From: an uncultured Cocleimonas sp.
Lineage (GTDB): Bacteria > Pseudomonadota > Gammaproteobacteria > Thiotrichales > Thiotrichaceae
DNA: 64,000 bases
Direction of reading: 5' to 3'
NCBI RefSeq assembly: GCF_947495625.1
Contig: NZ_CANLZW010000008.1
Coordinates: 62,001-126,000 of the forward strand
Shown: piece by piece, positions 47,447 to 57,497 of the stretch
Numbering within the stretch: the first letter of the stretch is position 1
Layout: each line of letters begins with the position of its first letter
Program-made: the position numbers and the translations under genes
The notes under the pieces: generated by a model
What the model was told of the DNA's origin: nothing
Database searches by the model: none
What the model saw: only the letters and a program-made list of their open reading frames with translations

Positions 47447-50305
47447 ATGACAGAAAACGTAGACAACAATAATAATAAAAACATACAACAAGAAACATTA
47501 TTCGACGGTGATAATGCAGTTTATCTTGAAATGCTTTTTGAAAGTTATTTACAAGATCCTAATACTGTAAGTGAAGGATGGAGAAGATATTTTTCTGATT
47601 TACCTGTTCCCGCTGATTTTACTAATGGTGCAAGTCACTCAGAGATGCGTGAGCAATTTAGTAGAAAAAAACTCCATACATTACATGCGAGTTCAGCTAC
47701 ATCAGCAAACTATGGTGAAATCGAAACAGAACGTCAGCAAGTTCATGTACTCCAACTGATTAACAATTACCGAGCTTTAGGTCATTTAGTGGCTTACACA
47801 AATCCACTGAGAGGAGATGAAGTTCTTGCTAATCTCCCTGAGTTAACTTTACAAAACTTCGGTTTGGATAAAGTTGATAAAAATACGGTTTTTGATCCTG
47901 GAACTTTCCAGATGAAAGAAAAACCAACACTCGATAATATATTCCGTGCTTTAAGACATACCTATACCGAAAGTATTGGTATCGAGTATATGCATATTCT
48001 CGATACAGAAGAGAAGCGCTGGATTCAAAGCAGAATTGAACCTTGTGAAGCTCGTCCTGATTTTAATAACGACAAGAAATGTGAATTACTTGATGACTTG
48101 GTTGCCTCTGAGACACTTGAGCGTTATTTACATAAAAAGTACGTTGGTCAAAAAAGATTCTCACTGGAAGGTGGAGAGTCTTTAATTCCCATGCTGAATG
48201 AGATCATTCATCACTCCGCTAAACAAAATACGCGTGAAATCGTTTTAGCGATGGCTCATCGTGGTCGCTTGAATGTACTCATCAATGTTATGGGTAAATC
48301 ACCTGAAGAACTATTCAGTGAATTTGAAGGCAAAAAAGTAGAAGCGCTTTCAGCTGGTGACGTTAAATATCATCAAGGTTTCTCATGCGACATTGAAACC
48401 AGTCATGATCCAATGCATTTGACACTGGCATTTAACCCATCTCACTTAGAGATTGTTTCTCCGGTAGCTTGTGGTTCTGTTAGAGCCAGACAAGAACGCA
48501 GATCAGAAAGAGAAGATGATCATAACGGTAAAGTAATCGCTGTATGTATACATGGTGATGCGGCATTTGCGGGGCAGGGCGTGGTTATGGAGTCTTTCAA
48601 TATGTCTCAAACCCGCGGCTATACGATTGACGGCACGATTCATATCGTAGTGAACAATCAAATTGGTTTTACTACCAGTCAACAATTCGACAGTAGAAGT
48701 ACTTACTATGCAACGGATGTTGCAAAGATGGTGAATGCACCGATTCTTCATGTGAATGGAGATGATCCTGAAGCAGTAGCTTATGCGGCTCAGGTTGCTC
48801 TTGACTACCGTTTACAATTCAACAAAGACGTTGTTATAGATTTAGTGTGTTATCGCCGTCACGGCCATAATGAGGCGGATGAGCCAGCAATGACTCAGCC
48901 AGTTATGTATTCTGCCATCCGTAGCAAAAAAACGACTCAAGAACTTTATGCCGCAAAATTAGTTAATGAAGGTTTATTGTCTGAAAACCAAGCTGCAGAA
49001 AAGATCAATGAATACAAAGATAAACTTGCTGCAGGCAAACCAGCGGTTGAAACGTTAAGTTATAGCAGTGTGCCTCCACACTTAATCGTCAACTGGCAAA
49101 CCTATATTGGTAGAGAATGGACGGATAAAGCGGATACGCGTTTTGATCTTAAAACCATGCAATCCATGGTTAAACGTTTTCATGATGTGCCAGATCATAT
49201 GGTTATTCATCGCCAGATAAGAAAGATTTTAGATCAGCGTAATGAAATGGCTGAAGGTAAACGTCCTGTCGATTGGGGAATGGGTGAAACTTTAGCTTAT
49301 GCCACACTGGTTAGTGAAGGTTACGATATTCGAATAAGTGGTCAGGATAGTGGTCGTGGTACGTTCTCTCATCGTCATGCAGTACTTCATAACCAGGAAA
49401 AAAGACAGGCTTGGGTTCCTTTAAAACATGTTGCTGATAATCAAGGTCGATTCACTGTTATTGACTCTGTTCTCTCTGAAGAAGCTGTTCTTGCTTTTGA
49501 ATATGGTTTCGCTACTACTTCTCCTAACACCTTAAATATCTGGGAAGCACAATTTGGTGACTTCGTGAATGGTGCGCAGGTTGTTATTGACCAGTTCATT
49601 AGTTCAGGTGAGCAAAAATGGGGTCGCTTATGCGGTCTGGTTATGTTTTTACCACATGGCTATGAAGGTATGGGAGCAGAACATTCATCTGCTCGCTTAG
49701 AACGTTTCATGCAGCTTTGTGCTGAAGATAATATGCAGGTATGTGTGCCAAGTACACCGGCTCAAACATTCCACATGTTACGTCGACAAATGCTTAGACC
49801 GTATCGTCGTCCGCTAATCGTAATGACTCCCAAGAGTTTATTACGTAATCCTGCTGCTGTAAGCACCATGGAAGAGTTGGCTGAAGGTAATTTCAAAACT
49901 ATTATTGACGACGCTAGATTCTCTCAATCTAAACAAGATGTAGAGCGCGCAGTTATGTGTAGCGGTAAAGTCTATTACGATCTTCTGGCTAAATCTGAGG
50001 AAGAGAATGTTAAGAACATTCCTTTGATTCGCTTAGAGCAACTTTATCCGCATCCAGAAAAGTTAATGAAGAAGATTCTGGAATCTTATCCTAATTTGAA
50101 AGAACTGGTTTGGTGTCAGGAAGAGCCACGCAATCAGGGAGCATGGGATAGCGCGAAACATAGATTCAGAAAATTTGAAGATCAATATGAAGTAACGTGT
50201 GTGAGTAGACCTAGTGCAGCAGCACCAGCCGTAGGATCGCATAAAGTTCACGTTCAACAACAAAACGAATTAGTACAACAAGCACTTAAATTAGAGACAA
50301 AATAA
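47447..50305 (+). CDS. sucA: 2-oxoglutarate dehydrogenase E1 component
   Basis: Thiamine-diphosphate enzyme of the 2-oxoglutarate dehydrogenase complex. The 952 residues match the usual 930-950. Visible are the N-terminal E2-binding stretch (YLEMLFESYLQDP), MAHRGRLNVLINVMGK, the TPP-Mg motif GDAAFAGQGVVMESFNMSQ...VVNNQIGFTT, and the C-terminal transketolase-like domain with GMGETLAYATLV and FLPHGYEGMGAEHSSARLERFMQL. sucB begins at the base after its stop codon. No sdh, lpd or sucCD genes are in the window. Confidence 0.96.
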   Translation: MTENVDNNNNKNIQQETLFDGDNAVYLEMLFESYLQDPNTVSEGWRRYFSDLPVPADFTNGASHSEMREQFSRKKLHTLHASSATSANYGEIETERQQVHVLQLINNYRALGHLVAYTNPLRGDEVLANLPELTLQNFGLDKVDKNTVFDPGTFQMKEKPTLDNIFRALRHTYTESIGIEYMHILDTEEKRWIQSRIEPCEARPDFNNDKKCELLDDLVASETLERYLHKKYVGQKRFSLEGGESLIPMLNEIIHHSAKQNTREIVLAMAHRGRLNVLINVMGKSPEELFSEFEGKKVEALSAGDVKYHQGFSCDIETSHDPMHLTLAFNPSHLEIVSPVACGSVRARQERRSEREDDHNGKVIAVCIHGDAAFAGQGVVMESFNMSQTRGYTIDGTIHIVVNNQIGFTTSQQFDSRSTYYATDVAKMVNAPILHVNGDDPEAVAYAAQVALDYRLQFNKDVVIDLVCYRRHGHNEADEPAMTQPVMYSAIRSKKTTQELYAAKLVNEGLLSENQAAEKINEYKDKLAAGKPAVETLSYSSVPPHLIVNWQTYIGREWTDKADTRFDLKTMQSMVKRFHDVPDHMVIHRQIRKILDQRNEMAEGKRPVDWGMGETLAYATLVSEGYDIRISGQDSGRGTFSHRHAVLHNQEKRQAWVPLKHVADNQGRFTVIDSVLSEEAVLAFEYGFATTSPNTLNIWEAQFGDFVNGAQVVIDQFISSGEQKWGRLCGLVMFLPHGYEGMGAEHSSARLERFMQLCAEDNMQVCVPSTPAQTFHMLRRQMLRPYRRPLIVMTPKSLLRNPAAVSTMEELAEGNFKTIIDDARFSQSKQDVERAVMCSGKVYYDLLAKSEEENVKNIPLIRLEQLYPHPEKLMKKILESYPNLKELVWCQEEPRNQGAWDSAKHRFRKFEDQYEVTCVSRPSAAAPAVGSHKVHVQQQNELVQQALKLETK

Positions 50306-51493
50306 ATGACTATAGAAATCAGAGTACCACAATTACCAGAGTCAGTGAGTGACGCTAGCATTGCTGCATGGGTTGTTAAAGTAGGGGATTCAGTAACTGA
50401 AGACCAAAACATTTTAGAACTTGAGACGGACAAAGTTGTATTAGAAGTTCCTGCTCCAGCTTCAGGCGTTATCCTTGAGTTAAGTGTTGAAGAAGGAGAT
50501 ACCGTTTTAGCGGGAGATTTGTTGGGTAAAATTGATGAGACTGCTACCGCAGCACCTGCAGCAGAAGCTACCGCTGAAGCAAGTGCTCCAGCGTCTGGTG
50601 ATGCTGCAAATGCGAGCCCTTCTGTTAGAAAGACAATGGCAGAGAATGATATATCAGGATCTGATGTTGCTGGCAGTGGTAAGAACGGCCGCATCCTGAA
50701 AGGTGATGTTGAGAATCATCTACAAAAACCAGCTGCTGCCGCAGCGCCTGCTAAAACAGCACCTAAAATTGAAACTATGCTTAACACGGAAGGCCGTGAA
50801 GAGCGTCGTGTTCCAATGACACGTTTACGTGCAAAAATTGCTGAAAGACTTTTAGATGCTCAACAAACTGCAGCAATATTGACGACGTTCAACGAAGTTG
50901 ATTTAACTGAAGTTATGAGATTACGTAAGAAGTATCAAGATCGCTTTACTAAAGTTCATGATATTAAATTAGGCTTTATGTCTTTCTTCATCAAAGCGGC
51001 TACTGAAGCATTAAAACGTTACCCAGAAGTTAATGCAAAAATTGATGATGGCGATATCATCTATCAAGGTTTTTACGATATAGGTGTGGCAGTATCATCT
51101 GAGCGTGGACTTGTTGTTCCAATTATTCGTAATACCGATGGCATGGGTAATGCAGACATAGAAAAAGCGATTGCAGACTACGCTACACGTGCCCGTAGTG
51201 GTCATTTAGAGCTAAACGAACTAACAGGTGGAACATTCTCTATCACTAATGGTGGTACTTTTGGTTCAATGCTTTCAACACCAATATTGAATCCACCACA
51301 AAGCGCGATTCTTGGAATGCACAATATTCAGCAACGTCCTATGGCTATCAATGGCCAAGTTGAAATTCGCCCAATGATGTATCTTGCGCTTTCTTATGAT
51401 CACCGCTTAATTGATGGTCAGGCTGCTGTTAGCTTCCTGGTAAAAATCAAGGAACTACTAGAAGATCCAGCTATCTTGTTCTTAGAGCTATAA
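50306..51493 (+). CDS. sucB: Dihydrolipoamide succinyltransferase (E2)
   Basis: Core of the 2-oxoglutarate dehydrogenase complex. The 395 residues have one lipoyl domain with the modified Lys in [14 protein letters not shown], an Ala/Pro-rich linker, the peripheral-subunit-binding domain ([28 protein letters not shown]) and the catalytic domain ending with the DHRLIDG active-site motif. It follows sucA without a gap. The operon ends at a terminator built from repeat copy 11. The E3 (lpd) gene must be elsewhere. Confidence 0.96.
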   Translation: MTIEIRVPQLPESVSDASIAAWVVKVGDSVTEDQNILELETDKVVLEVPAPASGVILELSVEEGDTVLAGDLLGKIDETATAAPAAEATAEASAPASGDAANASPSVRKTMAENDISGSDVAGSGKNGRILKGDVENHLQKPAAAAAPAKTAPKIETMLNTEGREERRVPMTRLRAKIAERLLDAQQTAAILTTFNEVDLTEVMRLRKKYQDRFTKVHDIKLGFMSFFIKAATEALKRYPEVNAKIDDGDIIYQGFYDIGVAVSSERGLVVPIIRNTDGMGNADIEKAIADYATRARSGHLELNELTGGTFSITNGGTFGSMLSTPILNPPQSAILGMHNIQQRPMAINGQVEIRPMMYLALSYDHRLIDGQAAVSFLVKIKELLEDPAILFLEL

Positions 51494-51584
51494 TAGCTCT
51501 GAATTAAATAGCAAGAGTGTCAGTCATGACACGCGGTCTAGTATTTATGCGACTAATTAATTAAGTCATATAAAATACGACCAA

Positions 51585-51597
51585 AAGTAGGGGGGTG
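51585..51597 (+). repeat. AAGTAGGGGGGTG repeat, copy 11
   Basis: Exact 13-mer, GTGTG subtype, 92 bases after sucB. Its G-run is the 5' arm of the sucAB terminator. Confidence 0.9.
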
Positions 51598-51618
51598 TGT
51601 TTACACCTCCCTTTTTTT
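51590..51618 (+). terminator. sucAB terminator formed by the repeat
   Basis: GGGGGGTGT pairs with ACACCTCCC (one G-T pair) around a 4-base loop, then T7. It is a classic intrinsic terminator, with the repeat core supplying the 5' arm. Confidence 0.85.
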
Positions 51619-51632
51619 ATTTACTGATATCT

Positions 51633-51672
51633 TATTTATGTATTTATGTATTTATGTATTTATGTATTTATG
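51633..51672. repeat. Five tandem TATTTATG octamers
   Basis: Five perfect head-to-tail copies of an 8-base unit (40 bases), ending 5 bases from the stop codon of the neighbouring minus-strand gene. Such arrays are prone to slippage. Confidence 0.9.
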
Positions 51673-51677
51673 AATAA

Positions 51678-52163
51678 CTAATACTGAACTGCGAAATTAA
51701 TCTTATTTAAAGAGCCATTAGTCAATCTAACAACTCTAGGATTTTCTGACTGAATAATTGATCCTGTGGGTAAACTAGCCGCATCAATTTTTACTATAAA
51801 ATTTCTGGAAAGTTTAGGATTAATCTTATTATCTGGAATGTGATATCTACCGTAACCATCTGTTTCTAAAAGCAAACCTGACACTGTCGCAAGTCTGACT
51901 CCTGGTATGCCATATTCATTCGTATCTTGAATGCCATTATTGTTTTCGTCATGAAATACTTTTCCAATGATCGTAGCGTTGTCAAAGTCATGTTTTGTTT
52001 CCATCGCTCCAGAAGGACTAAAGATTACAGGTAAAACCACAAAACAAATTGAGATAGGCAACGTTTTAAACTTTTTTCTCACAGAATTTAAAACTTTGCT
52101 TTTCGTTATCTGTTTTCTTTTCTGGGCTTGAGTATTTGTTTTTATATTGTTGACTGATCTCAT
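51678..52163 (-). CDS. Small exported protein with SdrD B-like domain
   Basis: A 161-residue protein with a basic N-terminus and hydrophobic segment (about residues 35-50), so it is probably exported. Residues 60-161 form an SdrD/Cna-B-like domain: IIGKVFHDENNNGIQDTNEYGIPGVRLAT..DGYGRYHIP, then FIVKID..LPTGS and NPRVVRLTNG. In large surface proteins this domain is followed by OmpA or DUF11 sections, but here the gene ends just after it, and the octamer array lies directly downstream. It may be a truncated remnant or an independent short form. Confidence 0.6.
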   Translation of the reverse strand: MRSVNNIKTNTQAQKRKQITKSKVLNSVRKKFKTLPISICFVVLPVIFSPSGAMETKHDFDNATIIGKVFHDENNNGIQDTNEYGIPGVRLATVSGLLLETDGYGRYHIPDNKINPKLSRNFIVKIDAASLPTGSIIQSENPRVVRLTNGSLNKINFAVQY

Positions 52164-52637
52164 TCTAGATTCCTTTCTAGTGATTCACTGGTATTTATAT
52201 TAATTAATAGCTATTAACATTTTATAAATATACCTTTCGTCAAAAATAGATCTTTAAATTAAACGGATCTAGTCACCAAACTACTAACAGTATTAGAGTG
52301 AAGATAGTCGGTATTTTCGTAATTTCAGAAAATTCACTGTCATTAGTTTAAAACGCAAAGTTATCAATATTTTACGAGTAAATTGCTAAATAAATACCCA
52401 TTCATCTAGTAATCACTTACGTATAGATAAGAATTGTTTAATATGGAATTCGCATGACTTAATATAATCACAGTATGTAACGTTTAAGTCGCAATTAATT
52501 GTTTCAATATGAATTATGAGGCAAATGATAGCTCAGTGATTATCGTAACTAATACTAAATTAATTAGTAATAATTTACGTTTTAGTTTTCGTAACAAATA
52601 AAGTAATAATAAATTTAAATTTTAAGGTTAACAATAA
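52164..52637. other. AT-rich divergent intergenic region
   Basis: A gap of 474 bases between the SdrD-like gene and the Wzc-type kinase. It is very AT-rich and should contain both promoters. I see no short gene, RNA or clear inverted repeat in it. Confidence 0.4.
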
Positions 52638-54890
52638 ATGTCAGTTCTTACAAAGCAGACGAATAATACTCATTTACAGCCAATTGATGGGAAAATATTA
52701 ACAGTTCCTGCTTCGCAGCATACGGCACCTATGCTGGAAGCCCCCAAAGAAATGTCATTGCGTGATATTTTCGGAATACTTCGTCGTCGTAAATTTACTA
52801 TATTGTTAACTCTCCTGACTACACTGGCTTTAGCCCTATTGTATACTTTTTCGATCAAGCCTAGTTACCGCGCAAATGCGATTATTCAAATTGAAAGGGA
52901 AGGTACTGAAATTGTAAATTTCGGTAACACACAACAAACAGCAGGTTATTCAGAAAACGATCCTTTTTTCAGAACCCGTTACGAAATGTTACGTGGTCGT
53001 GTCATTGCTCAAAGAGTCATTGATGATCTTGATTTAAAAAGTAGTCTTGTGCCAAAACAGACTAAAGAACCAACATTCTCTTTATCAGGTCTTAAGAAAG
53101 CTATAGGACTTGGCGGTGAAAAGAAACAAGTTACAACCGGTGCAGCAGCAATTGACTACACTGCTATTTTTCTTAAAAACCTTTTTGTTCAACCTATAGG
53201 TGGTACGCATTTAGTAGAAGTATTTTATGAAGCGCCTTCACCAGATGAAGCCAAGGCTATCGTTTCTAGCTTATTGGATAATTTCATTAAGTTACAGATT
53301 GAATCAAAAAGCGAGACAGGCGAATACGCTAAAGAGTTCCTGGCTAAACAACTCATTGATGCTGGAGATCGTTTGCGATCTGCAGAACAAACGCTGGTTG
53401 AATATGCAAACAACAACGGTATTTTAGGTGTTGACGAAAATCAAACAAGACAAGTTAAAAAATTAGAAAATCTTGATAATGCCTTGGTTCAAGCAGAAAT
53501 TCGTCGCATCGAAGCAGAAAGCTTATACCTCCAAATGAAAAGGGCTGGTAGCGTTTCAACAGTCTTAACAAACCCTGTCATCACCAGTTTAAAAGCTAGA
53601 TTGGTTCAGTTGGAAGGTGATTACCAGGAAATGCTTAAAACCTTTAAGCCGAATTACCCTGATATGAAACGTTTACAACAGCAAATTAATTCTGCCAGAG
53701 GTAAATTGCAAAAAGAGATGGTTAATATTCAAGGTTCTATGGAAGCGGATTACAAAGCGGCCAAGAGACAAGAAGATAAAATCAGAACTCAACTTGGTCA
53801 ATTCAACACTACTATGCGCAACCTTCAAGACAGCGGTGTTGATTACAATAATTTAAAGCGTGAAGTTGAAAGTAGCAGTAAAGTTTACAATAGTTTGTTG
53901 CAACGTTTAGAAGAAGTAAACGTTTCTTCAGCGGCCAATACCAGCAGCATCAGTATTGTAGAACCAGCAATATTACCGGTTTCAAAATATCGTCCAAAAC
54001 CAAAAATGAATATGATGCTTGGATTACTTTCTGGATTAATCCTTGGATTGGCTTTTGCTTTCTTACGTGAGTCTCTTGATCAAAGCATTAAGACATCTGA
54101 TGATCTTGAAAAAGTGACAGGTCTTCCTGTTTTAGGAATGATTCCTCGTGTGACTAAATCTTCGATGAAAAAGCAACTGGATTTAATTGCACATAAAGTT
54201 CCTCATTCGCCCGCAGCAGAAGCCTATAGAATTCTCGCAACTAATATCCGTTTAATGTTCAAAAATGAAGCGGATCATGTCATGTTGATAACTAGTGTTC
54301 ATTCTGGTGAAGGAAAGAGTACAACCGCTTCAAATATTGCATGTTCATATGCTCAAATGGGTAAAAAAGTATTATTGGTAGATGCAGACATAAGAAATGC
54401 GTCATTACATAAAAAACTTAATATGAGCAATAAAAGAGGACTTAGTCATTACTTAAAAGGTGAGAGCGATCTTGTAGGCATTACTCAACCAGTAAAAAGT
54501 ATTCCAGGCTTATATGCAATTACGGCTGGAGAATATGAACTTGATCCGGTGAGTTTATTGAGTCATGAAAGAATGTCTTATTTAACCACTCAGGGGTCAA
54601 CTATCTTTGATTACGTTATTATTGATGCTCCACCAATTACTGGTTTTGCAGATACGCTTGTGTTGTCTTCATTGGCAACATCTACACTAATCGTCGCGCA
54701 AGAAGATAATTTAGATGCTCGTACTATTAAAAATATATTGGGACAATTAAGGCGTGTTAAAAACAATGTGTCAGGTTTTTTACTTGTTAATGTGAAAAAT
54801 CCAAGTGTGAATGCAAAATACTATTCTAAATATCATTCTAAAAACAAAAAGAAAGCTTTGCTTGAGAATAAGAAATTAAAGTACGCCTAA
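52638..54890 (+). CDS. Wzc-type polysaccharide co-polymerase with BY-kinase domain
   Basis: A 750-residue inner-membrane protein for exopolysaccharide export and chain-length control. It has an N-terminal membrane helix (about residues 52-73), a Wzz domain, a long periplasmic coiled-coil section with FKPNYPDMKRLQQQI, a second helix (about 455-475), and a cytoplasmic kinase domain. The kinase has Walker A SVHSGEGKSTT, Walker A' LLVDADIR and Walker B VIIDAPP. The C-terminal tail has only a few tyrosines (KYYSKYHSK and a final KYA) instead of a large Tyr cluster. No glycosyltransferases or wza/wzy genes are nearby. Confidence 0.85.
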   Translation: MSVLTKQTNNTHLQPIDGKILTVPASQHTAPMLEAPKEMSLRDIFGILRRRKFTILLTLLTTLALALLYTFSIKPSYRANAIIQIEREGTEIVNFGNTQQTAGYSENDPFFRTRYEMLRGRVIAQRVIDDLDLKSSLVPKQTKEPTFSLSGLKKAIGLGGEKKQVTTGAAAIDYTAIFLKNLFVQPIGGTHLVEVFYEAPSPDEAKAIVSSLLDNFIKLQIESKSETGEYAKEFLAKQLIDAGDRLRSAEQTLVEYANNNGILGVDENQTRQVKKLENLDNALVQAEIRRIEAESLYLQMKRAGSVSTVLTNPVITSLKARLVQLEGDYQEMLKTFKPNYPDMKRLQQQINSARGKLQKEMVNIQGSMEADYKAAKRQEDKIRTQLGQFNTTMRNLQDSGVDYNNLKREVESSSKVYNSLLQRLEEVNVSSAANTSSISIVEPAILPVSKYRPKPKMNMMLGLLSGLILGLAFAFLRESLDQSIKTSDDLEKVTGLPVLGMIPRVTKSSMKKQLDLIAHKVPHSPAAEAYRILATNIRLMFKNEADHVMLITSVHSGEGKSTTASNIACSYAQMGKKVLLVDADIRNASLHKKLNMSNKRGLSHYLKGESDLVGITQPVKSIPGLYAITAGEYELDPVSLLSHERMSYLTTQGSTIFDYVIIDAPPITGFADTLVLSSLATSTLIVAQEDNLDARTIKNILGQLRRVKNNVSGFLLVNVKNPSVNAKYYSKYHSKNKKKALLENKKLKYA

Positions 54891-54990
54891 CAGCTATGAT
54901 CATATAGTGTTATTTCAGCAATAAGCTTTTTAATAATGTATAGATAATTAACTATCTATACATTAACTAAATAATTGGTAGAATTAGCGA

Positions 54991-55518
54991 ATGCTATTTC
55001 TTAAGCCAATATTTAGGACTGTTTTTTTATCAATAATTCTTGCGTTATTGATAATATATTTAGGGATAAAATATCATTGGAGTGACTATTTAAAAGCGGA
55101 TGAATCAAGTAAAGTCAGCTCTCTAGAAATTCCACCACTGAGTAAGAATAATTTACCTTCCCAAAAAACCACAATTCAAAACTCAGTAAAACCTGAAGTT
55201 TTCGTACCGGAAATTATCCCTTTAAATCATAACAATGACCTGATCTCTAGCATGAATAAAGATCAGGTAGAAATGCATTGTAAATCCTTGTTAAGTAAAT
55301 CAATTAAAAACGATGATCAGCTAAATCTGGCTGTTGTGAACTGTATGGTAAGCAATTATCAAGAGCCACTACAGACAATCAGAGAAACAAGCATCATGCA
55401 AAAGAGAGAGAAGTTTCGTCAAACCTGCCAGAAACAATTTGCTAATAATAAAAAATATTCCAACATAGAAATACAGCTGTTAATTGGAATTTGTACTTCC
55501 GATATAGTTACTCAATAG
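54991..55518 (+). CDS. Single-pass membrane protein of unknown function
   Basis: A 175-residue protein with one N-terminal membrane helix (about residues 8-28), a Pro/Ser/Lys-rich linker and a helical C-terminal domain with four cysteines (in MHCKS, VVNCM, RQTCQ and GICTS), which could form two disulfides if periplasmic. It lies 100 bases after the Wzc-type gene on the same strand and ends one base before the stop of the convergent phosphatase gene. It could work with the polysaccharide system; this is only context. Confidence 0.6.
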   Translation: MLFLKPIFRTVFLSIILALLIIYLGIKYHWSDYLKADESSKVSSLEIPPLSKNNLPSQKTTIQNSVKPEVFVPEIIPLNHNNDLISSMNKDQVEMHCKSLLSKSIKNDDQLNLAVVNCMVSNYQEPLQTIRETSIMQKREKFRQTCQKQFANNKKYSNIEIQLLIGICTSDIVTQ

Positions 55519-55519
55519 A

Positions 55520-56290
55520 TTATTCTAAATAAGAAATATCTGCTAAAACCTGAGCATGAACATCTTTATTGTTACAAGCTAGAACAGACCTAGTTTCAAG
55601 GTTAAGTTCATTTCCTGATAAATCCGTAAATATGCCTCCAGCCTCTCTGACAATAACAGCCAACGCAGCTATATCAAGGATATTGACATCAGACTCTAGT
55701 ACGATATCTATTTTGCCACTTGCTAATAAATGGTAATGATAAAAATCACCATAACCTCTGATTCGATTAACATTAGCGACTAAATTACCTACGTTACTCC
55801 ACTGAATACTTTTGGCAATTGATGCAATATTACCGAGGGAAAGTGTAGAGCCTTTAATCGTATCAATATCACTTACTGTGATTTTTTCACCGTTTAACCA
55901 GGCACCTTTGCCTTTCTCTGCATACGCCATTTCTTTGAATTCTGGGCTGTTAGAAACACCTAGTATTAACTCGCCATTTCTCATTAATGCGATTTGTGTT
56001 GAGAAGAAAGGGTAACGACGCACAAAGCTTTTAGTGCCGTCTATAGGGTCAATTAACCAGTTATACTCTGCATCTTCATTTACCTTACCGGTCTCTTCAC
56101 CAAAAAATCCATGATCCGGGAATGCATCCAGGATTATTTTTTTAATGGTTTTTTCTGTTTCGATATCTGCAATCGTAACGGGAGTTTCATCCGGTTTGAT
56201 TTCAATTTCAAAGTCTCCAGCGTAATATTTGTTAATGATTTCTTGTGCGGCTTGGGCGGCTTCTAAGGCTGTTTTAAGAAATGGACTCAT
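55520..56290 (-). CDS. Inositol-monophosphatase-family phosphatase
   Basis: A 256-residue metal-dependent phosphatase. The metal sites are visible: GEET near residue 70, WLIDPIDGTKSF near 87, and the C-terminal DVNILDIAALAVIVREAGG near 210. Family members dephosphorylate inositol phosphate, histidinol phosphate (HisN) or 3'-phosphoadenosine 5'-phosphate (CysQ). The GTKSFVRRYPFFSTQIAL stretch looks more like the histidinol-phosphatase group, but the substrate is not settled. Confidence 0.85.
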   Translation of the reverse strand: MSPFLKTALEAAQAAQEIINKYYAGDFEIEIKPDETPVTIADIETEKTIKKIILDAFPDHGFFGEETGKVNEDAEYNWLIDPIDGTKSFVRRYPFFSTQIALMRNGELILGVSNSPEFKEMAYAEKGKGAWLNGEKITVSDIDTIKGSTLSLGNIASIAKSIQWSNVGNLVANVNRIRGYGDFYHYHLLASGKIDIVLESDVNILDIAALAVIVREAGGIFTDLSGNELNLETRSVLACNNKDVHAQVLADISYLE

Positions 56291-56428
56291 GTTGAAAACA
56301 TCATAGTGTTATAATAAAGCGATTATTATACTGTTTTTATCATTAGTTAATATCAATCTTGGTTAATATCAATAATTATTATAATCGCTGAAAACTCCAA
56401 GATAAGTGAAACCAACTGGAAATAAAAT

Positions 56429-57325
56429 ATGGCTAGCGATATCGACATCATTGAAAGCTTTCTGGATGCTTTATGGTCAGAAAGAGGATTAAGCAATAAT
56501 ACCCTGGCTGCTTACGGGCGTGATTTAAAAGCATTATCCATATGGCTAGTATCAAAACAAAATAACTTATTATCAGCTAATCATTCGCTGTTATTAGAAT
56601 ACATCGCAAATCGTATCAATAAAGGCAGTAAAACGACCAGCGTAGCCAGAGTAATCTCAACTTTAAGACGTTTTTATCGATATCAATTAAGAGAAAGAAA
56701 TATCGAAGAAGACCCGACGGCTTTGATTGAATTACCAAAGTTAGGTAAGCCACTACCAAGTACATTGACTGAGACAGAAATAGAGTTATTGTTGAATGCT
56801 CCTTTGATAGAAGACCCTTTAGGGCTTAGAGATAGGGCAATGCTCGAGCTTATCTATGCGACTGGTTTACGAGTTTCTGAGCTTGTTTCCTTACGTTATA
56901 ATCAATTAAGTTTACAACAAGGTGTTGTCAGGGTAATCGGCAAAGGAAACAAAGAAAGACTAGTTCCTATGGGAGATGAAGCAGTTATATGGATAACGAA
57001 ATATTTAGCTGAATCCAGAGGAGATTTAATGACTGGTAAAGGCGTTTGCGATCAGCTATTTGTCACACGAAGAGGCTCTGGAATGACCCGTCAGGCATTC
57101 TGGTATCTCATTAAAAGATATGCTCAACAGTCTGGAATTAAACAAAAACTATCGCCTCACACTTTAAGACATGCATTTGCGACACATTTATTGAACCATG
57201 GAGCAGATTTGAGGGTCGTACAGTTATTGTTGGGTCATAGTGATTTATCAACGACACAGATTTACACGCATGTTGCTAAAGCACGTTTGCAATCGATTCA
57301 TCAAAAACATCATCCTCGTGGATAG
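56429..57325 (+). CDS. xerD: Site-specific tyrosine recombinase XerD
   Basis: Works with XerC at dif to resolve chromosome dimers under FtsK control. It has 298 residues, the normal length. The N-terminal SAM-like domain has RGLSNNTLAAYGRDL. Catalytic residues are Arg in ATGLRVSEL, Lys in GKGNKERLVP, the HTLRHAFATHLL box, His in LLGHSDLSTT and the nucleophile Tyr in IYTHV. XerD is favoured over XerC by the HGADLRVVQLLLGHSDLSTTQIYTHVA form and by the following dsbC, an order shared with E. coli. Confidence 0.95.
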   Translation: MASDIDIIESFLDALWSERGLSNNTLAAYGRDLKALSIWLVSKQNNLLSANHSLLLEYIANRINKGSKTTSVARVISTLRRFYRYQLRERNIEEDPTALIELPKLGKPLPSTLTETEIELLLNAPLIEDPLGLRDRAMLELIYATGLRVSELVSLRYNQLSLQQGVVRVIGKGNKERLVPMGDEAVIWITKYLAESRGDLMTGKGVCDQLFVTRRGSGMTRQAFWYLIKRYAQQSGIKQKLSPHTLRHAFATHLLNHGADLRVVQLLLGHSDLSTTQIYTHVAKARLQSIHQKHHPRG

Positions 57326-57497
57326 TGATTAAATTATATTTAATATTAGATGCATCTAATTCACCATATAATACGTTGATCAGCTGTGATTTGTGCGTAA
57401 GGGCTGTTTTATTATAAAATCACTGTGGATAATATAAATAACGACCTTATATTGGGTATATACAAGGTTTGAAAATTAAAAAATTTAAGGGATAGTA

